From the NCBI GenBank assembly GCA_003645555.1, contig QNFN01000055.1:1-8732 (forward strand): a DNA stretch of 8,732 bases. Reading direction: 5' to 3'. The DNA is from Gammaproteobacteria bacterium. GTDB lineage: Bacteria > Pseudomonadota > Gammaproteobacteria > QNFN01. The notes below the pieces were generated by a model, which was given only the letters and a program-made list of their open reading frames with translations, was not told the origin of the DNA and did no database searches. Positions within the stretch are counted from its first letter, which is position 1, and each line of letters starts with the position of its first letter. Shown one piece after another: positions 5,490-8,732 of this stretch. The position numbers and the translations under genes were made by a program.

Positions 5490-8224
5490 TGAGAGATATC
5501 TTGTGGGCCGTTGGGCTGGAGCCACCGTCGCATCAGCCATTTCTCGGCCTCCACGATGAACAGCACCGAGGCACCGACGATAAAGATTCGCAGCCAGGTG
5601 GCGGCATCGAGAGCCTCGGTGCGGAACAGGTACTGCATTGCGGGAGTATAGGTGAACAGCAGCTGGAAAAAGATCACCAGACCGATGGCCCAGAGAACAT
5701 AGCGATTGCCAAACAGTCCTTCACGGTTGAGCACCGGGGCCCAGGTGTAGCGGCTGTTGAGCAGGTAGAAGATCTCGAACATGACCAGCGTGTTGACCGC
5801 CACGGTCCGTGCACCTTCGATGGTTGCCCCGGATTCGAGTTCCCAGACGTAGAGGCCGAAGGTACCCGTCACCATCACCAACGCCACCAACAGGATCCGC
5901 CAGAGCATGAATCCGGAGAGGATCGGCTCATCCGCCTGCCGTGGCGGGCGTTGCATCACCGATCTCTCGGCAGGTTCGAAGGCCAGCGACAACGCCAGCG
6001 TCACTGCCGTGATCATGTTGACCCAGAGAATCTGAGCCGGGGTTACCGGTAACTGCAGACCGAGCAGGATGGCGGCGATCACGGTCAAGGCTTCGCCCCC
6101 GTTGGTAGGCAAAATGAACAGAATCGACTTGCGGATATTGTCGTAGACGGTACGACCTTCCTCGACGGCGCTGGCGATCGACGCGAAATTGTCATCCACC
6201 AGTACCATCTCGGCCGCCTCCTTGGCGGCCTCGGTGCCCTTGATTCCCATGGCAACGCCGACGTCGGCCCGTTTCAGCGCCGGCGCATCGTTGACGCCGT
6301 CACCGGTCATCGACACGACCTCGCCATTGGCCTGCAGCGCTTCGACCAGGCGCAGCTTGTGCTCGGGGCTGGCGCGGGCGAAGACGTCGGTCGTCATCAC
6401 CAGTTCGCGCAGGCGTTCATCCGAGGCACTTTCGAGTTCATTGCCGGTCAGAGCAGGGGAGCCGTCACCGATGGCCATCTGTGCGGCGATGGCGCTGGCG
6501 GTCATAGCATGATCGCCGGTGATCATCTTGACGCGAATGCCTGCAACGCGGCATTGGGCAACGGCCTCGATTGCCTCGTCACGCGGCGGGTCGATAATGC
6601 CGACCAGCGCCACCATGGTCAGCCCTTCATCAAGGTCGTTGAAGTGCAACTCGTGCCGGTCTGGAGGTGCGTCGCCAATGGCCAGTGCGAGCATGCGCCG
6701 ACCGCGAGCGGCAATACGCTCGGCACGGACATGCCATGCCTCAGGGTCGAGTGGGGTGGTGCGCCCCTCGGTTAGCTGGTGGCTGCAACGGGCGATAATT
6801 GCCTCGGGCGCACCTTTTACGAAAATAAAACCGTGGCCGGCGTGGTCGTGATGCAGAGTGGCCATCAACCGGTGCTCGGACTCGAACGGGATCACGTCGC
6901 TGTGCGGGTACTCCTCGGCCAGGAGTTGCGGGTCGAGACCGGACTTGATTGCCAACACGATGAGCGAGACCTCGGTCGGGTCGCCCTCGAAGTGCCATTC
7001 GCTGTCGCGCAGGTATCCACTGGCATCGTTGCACAGCAGTGCGACCTTGCACGCCTCCTGCAGCCCCGCATGTTCTCCTGTCTGCAGGGATCGGCCGCTG
7101 AGCTCAAAGCCGCCATGCGGGTCGTAACCGACGCCAAGCACCTCGATCTCGTCGTCGGCGGTCAGTACATTGACTACCGTCATCTCGTTACGGGTCAATG
7201 TGCCTGTCTTGTCGGAGCAGATCACCGTCACCGAACCGAGTGCCTCAACCGCGGGCAGCCGACGAACGATGGCATTGCGTTGCGACATGCGCTGCACACC
7301 GATGGCCAGGGTAATCGTGATAATCGCCGGCAGCCCCTCGGGAATGGCCGCGACCGACAGCCCGACGGCGGCCAGGAACATCTCTCCAGCGGTGTAGCCA
7401 CGCAAAGCGATACCGAACATGAAGGTCACGCCAGCAATCGCCAATATTGCTCCGGTGAGCCAGCGACCGAAAATATCGAGCTGGCGCAGAAGCGGCGTGG
7501 TCAGGGTCTGGACGCTGGCGAGAAGGGCACTGATTCGCCCGATTTCGGTCTGTACCCCGGTGGCGACAACGACACCGAGCCCTTGGCCATAGGTGACCAG
7601 CGTGCCAGAGAAGGCCAGGCATTTGCGGTCGCCGATCACGGCATCGACGGCCACCGGCTCGACCTGCTTGGTCACCGGCACTGACTCACCGGTCAGTAAT
7701 GCCTCATCAATGCGCAGTCCCCGGACCCGCACCAGGCGAATGTCAGCCGGCACCCGATCGCCAGGCGTCAAAAGCACGATATCGCCCGCAACCAGTTCCT
7801 CGGCCGGTATCGTTCGGCGCACGCCATCGCGCATCACCATCGCCTGCTGCGAAAGCATGTTGCGTACGGCATCGAGTGCCTTTTCTGCCTTGCCTTCCTG
7901 CAGGAACCCGATGATGGCGTTGATGATCACGACACCAACGATCACCCCGGTATCGATCCAGTGCCCAAGCAGCGCGGTGACACCCCCGGCGGCCATCAGA
8001 ACGTAGATCAGGACATTGTTGAACTGCTCGGCGAAACGTTGCAGTACGCTACGTCGTGGCGGCGGTGGCAGCCGGTTGGGGCCGTCCTTTTCAAGACGCC
8101 TGCGACTCTCGGCATCCGTCAGACCTTCTTGCGAAGTCGCCAGCGTGTCGAGAAGTTCGTCGAAAGCCGTTGCGTGCCACGGACGGGTGGCTTCCACGCT
8201 CGGGGATCGGGTTTTCGCATCCAT
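5486..8224 (-). CDS. P2A-type (SERCA/CtpF-like) cation-transporting P-type ATPase
   Basis: This 912-residue inner-membrane pump has a complete P-type core. It shows the N-terminal cation_ATPase_N segment (about 15-75), actuator TGES at 178-181, PEGLP in M4 at 295-299, phosphorylation motif DKTGTLT with D338, nucleotide-binding KGAPE at 470-474, and TGDGVND at 640-646. Ten membrane helices fit: M1 71-87, M2 91-110, M3 255-274, M4 281-310, M5 and M6 about 697-750, M7-M10 about 771-895. Aligned by eye with SERCA, the ion ligands E309, N768, E771, N796, T799 and E908 have counterparts (E296, N708, E711, N736, T739, E817). SERCA D800 is replaced by A740. The M6 wording (ITAVTLALSLAFEP) recalls mycobacterial CtpF, so calcium export is plausible but unproven. 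I chose the ATG at 8224 because AGGA lies 7 nt upstream; a GTG at 8284 and an ATG at 8248 are longer, less well supported options. It is the first gene of the apparent operon and overlaps mltF by 4 nt. Confidence 0.93.
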   Translation of the reverse strand: MDAKTRSPSVEATRPWHATAFDELLDTLATSQEGLTDAESRRRLEKDGPNRLPPPPRRSVLQRFAEQFNNVLIYVLMAAGGVTALLGHWIDTGVIVGVVIINAIIGFLQEGKAEKALDAVRNMLSQQAMVMRDGVRRTIPAEELVAGDIVLLTPGDRVPADIRLVRVRGLRIDEALLTGESVPVTKQVEPVAVDAVIGDRKCLAFSGTLVTYGQGLGVVVATGVQTEIGRISALLASVQTLTTPLLRQLDIFGRWLTGAILAIAGVTFMFGIALRGYTAGEMFLAAVGLSVAAIPEGLPAIITITLAIGVQRMSQRNAIVRRLPAVEALGSVTVICSDKTGTLTRNEMTVVNVLTADDEIEVLGVGYDPHGGFELSGRSLQTGEHAGLQEACKVALLCNDASGYLRDSEWHFEGDPTEVSLIVLAIKSGLDPQLLAEEYPHSDVIPFESEHRLMATLHHDHAGHGFIFVKGAPEAIIARCSHQLTEGRTTPLDPEAWHVRAERIAARGRRMLALAIGDAPPDRHELHFNDLDEGLTMVALVGIIDPPRDEAIEAVAQCRVAGIRVKMITGDHAMTASAIAAQMAIGDGSPALTGNELESASDERLRELVMTTDVFARASPEHKLRLVEALQANGEVVSMTGDGVNDAPALKRADVGVAMGIKGTEAAKEAAEMVLVDDNFASIASAVEEGRTVYDNIRKSILFILPTNGGEALTVIAAILLGLQLPVTPAQILWVNMITAVTLALSLAFEPAERSVMQRPPRQADEPILSGFMLWRILLVALVMVTGTFGLYVWELESGATIEGARTVAVNTLVMFEIFYLLNSRYTWAPVLNREGLFGNRYVLWAIGLVIFFQLLFTYTPAMQYLFRTEALDAATWLRIFIVGASVLFIVEAEKWLMRRWLQPNGPQDISQ

Positions 8225-8231
8225 GTGATGA

Positions 8232-8235
8232 TCCT
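8232..8235 (-). promoter_or_regulatory. Ribosome-binding site of the ATPase gene
   Basis: The minus strand reads GCAGGAT, with AGGA 7 nt before the ATG at 8224. The two upstream in-frame starts, GTG at 8284 and ATG at 8248, have no comparable motif at a good distance. This decides the start in favour of 8224. Confidence 0.6.
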
Positions 8236-8308
8236 GCGCGTGCCTCATGCTCGCGATGTTCTCTGATTGCCTGACCGGACTCACACAGCAGGCAGATCTG
8301 TAAACCTA

Positions 8309-8337
8309 ATAATACGAAAACCATTACCGGGTCGCGA
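8309..8337 (-). promoter_or_regulatory. Candidate sigma-70-type promoter for the ATPase operon
   Basis: On the minus strand TATTAT (8314 to 8309) matches five of six -10 consensus positions. At 17-bp spacing the -35 position reads TCGCGA (8337 to 8332), matching only three of six. Transcription would start near 8302 and give a leader of roughly 80 nt before the ATG at 8224. The good -10 in a local AT-rich patch is the only real support; the -35 is poor, so an activator or another sigma factor is possible. Confidence 0.3.
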
Positions 8338-8376
8338 GATGATGCTCCGTGACGAGGCCGTCTATCCCCAACCTGA

Positions 8377-8404
8377 GGTGCGCATAATGTATATTATGTT
8401 AAAT
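8377..8404 (+). other. dif: dif site, XerC/XerD chromosome-dimer resolution site
   Basis: The 28 bp consist of an XerC-side arm GGTGCGCATAA (8377-8387), a 6-bp central region TGTATA (8388-8393) and an XerD-side arm TTATGTTAAAT (8394-8404). All three parts agree with the E. coli dif sequence as I know it. The inner 16 bp (8383-8398) form a near-perfect dyad, 14 of 16 positions symmetric. Function: XerC and XerD bind the two arms, and the septal translocase FtsK activates XerD to exchange strands and resolve chromosome dimers at division. A chromosome normally carries one dif, opposite the origin, so this locates the window at the replication terminus. It lies in non-coding DNA about 150 nt upstream of the ATPase start. 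Dif-like sites are also carried or duplicated by Xer-integrated elements and some plasmids. I saw no second copy in this window. Confidence 0.95.
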
Positions 8405-8413
8405 TAACTAAAA

Positions 8414-8457
8414 GCCTGACTGCGATGGATGGAAGGTTGGCCATATCAATGTCAGGC
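8414..8457. repeat. Inverted repeat GCCTGAC / GTCAGGC next to dif
   Basis: Perfect 7-bp arms at 8414-8420 and 8451-8457 are separated by 30 nt. The left arm begins 10 nt after the dif XerD arm. It could form a cruciform or bind a dimeric protein, or be chance. Confidence 0.35.
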
Positions 8458-8576
8458 GCCCCTCTCTATGTTGGATCTTTGTTTCAAGACCAGCGCATAG
8501 ATTCAGTAATGGGCAAATTACGAGGTATAACAAGGCTTCCGCTATAGCGCGGTCACTCCTGGCGCAAGATGCGTGA

Positions 8577-8591
8577 GATCATGAATTGATC
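8577..8591. repeat. Inverted repeat with two GATC sites
   Basis: GATCA (8577-8581) and TGATC (8587-8591) are perfect 5-bp arms around a 5-bp spacer. Each arm carries a GATC, the Dam methylation sequence. It has the shape of a small operator, but no target gene is visible. Confidence 0.25.
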
Positions 8592-8606
8592 AGCAAACCT
8601 GACGGT

Positions 8607-8634
8607 GAGCGGCACTCCCCGTGCTTTTGCGCTC
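8607..8634. repeat. Interrupted hairpin
   Basis: GAGCG plus GCAC (8607-8615) can pair with GTGC (8621-8624) and CGCTC (8630-8634) around a TCCCC loop, with a TTTTG bulge on the 3' side. There is no trailing T tract on either strand, so it is not a canonical terminator. Confidence 0.3.
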
Positions 8635-8647
8635 CCGGAAAGCCACG

Positions 8648-8662
8648 GCCATGACACATGGC
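8648..8662. repeat. Operator-like inverted repeat GCCATG / CATGGC
   Basis: Perfect 6-bp arms (8648-8653 and 8657-8662) flank ACA. A second pairing, AGCCA (8641-8645) with TGGCT (8659-8663), overlaps it. The dyad lies about 47 nt upstream of the possible start at 8709, where an operator for a gene beyond the right edge could be. Confidence 0.35.
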
Positions 8663-8732
8663 TACAACCAAACCAGGGTGTTACCGGTGAATCAACTGGG
8701 GCTCAGCGATGATTGAAAATTGCATCAGACTC

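Larger units (their letters stand above)
8405..8732. other. Gene-free stretch to the right of dif
   Basis: These 328 nt are about 50% GC by hand count, lower than the coding DNA to the left, and hold no convincing gene. The longest small frames I found are 40 codons (8425-8547, +, no Shine-Dalgarno) and 21 codons (8651-8716, +). An ATG at 8709 on the + strand is preceded by GGGG about 7 nt upstream and stays open to the window edge (MIENCIRL), so a gene may start there, but 24 nt is too little to call. The stretch also has several short inverted repeats, listed separately. Confidence 0.6.

Noticed and set aside
6779..7684. 301-codon frame on the + strand
   Set aside because: It is antisense to the ATPase catalytic core, a common effect of GC-rich codon use; no start signal or domain was seen.
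8091..8324. 77-codon minus-strand frame overlapping the ATPase start
   Set aside because: It overlaps the real ATPase N terminus in another frame and begins at the predicted promoter.
8383..8398. Near-perfect AT-rich palindrome taken as a regulator operator
   Set aside because: It is the core of the dif site, whose arms on both sides also match; no separate operator is needed.
8425..8547. 40-codon frame on the + strand right of dif
   Set aside because: It has no Shine-Dalgarno, no recognisable motif and chance-level length in DNA of this composition.
8405..8732. tRNA or other structured RNA gene
   Set aside because: I found no acceptor/TPsiC-like arrangement (no GGTTCGAATCC-type block) and no CCA end; the hairpins present are short and isolated.

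Overview
This window looks like a chromosomal segment at the replication terminus of a moderately high-GC gammaproteobacterium. The clearest pointer is a 28-bp sequence at 8377-8404 that matches, base for base as I remember it, the Escherichia coli dif site, the XerC/XerD recombination site that resolves chromosome dimers. The genes (an Omp85-type barrel, a MltF-type transglycosylase, an LdtD-type L,D-transpeptidase) are Gram-negative envelope genes. Their GC-rich codon use does not look enteric. I cannot name the genus.

Layout, left to right. Positions 1-1044 (+) hold the 3' end of an outer-membrane beta-barrel gene that enters from outside the window, most likely a PlpD-type patatin/Omp85 fusion. 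After a 56-nt convergent gap come four closely packed minus-strand genes, transcribed right to left. They are a ten-helix P2A-type cation ATPase (8224 to 5486), a MltF-like periplasmic lytic transglycosylase (5489 to 3996), an AI-2E/PerM-family permease (3926 to 2826) and an LdtD/YcbB-like L,D-transpeptidase (2822 to 1101). The ATPase stop and the mltF start share an ATGA. The permease stop and the transpeptidase start are 3 nt apart, with the ribosome-binding site inside the permease gene. This looks like one operon combining ion transport, glycan cleavage and 3-3 crosslinking of peptidoglycan.

From 8225 to the right edge (about 500 nt) I see no convincing gene. This stretch holds a weak candidate promoter for the operon, the dif site, and several short inverted repeats in DNA of about 50% GC, clearly lower than the coding part. 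It may be ordinary terminus intergenic DNA, or the edge of an element inserted by Xer recombination at dif; one window cannot decide.

How the parts may work together: the transglycosylase opens glycan strands and the L,D-transpeptidase remakes crosslinks, so the two could form a wall-remodelling pair. The roles of the permease and the pump are inferred only from neighbourhood. I found no RNA gene, CRISPR array, transposase or convincing rho-independent terminator.
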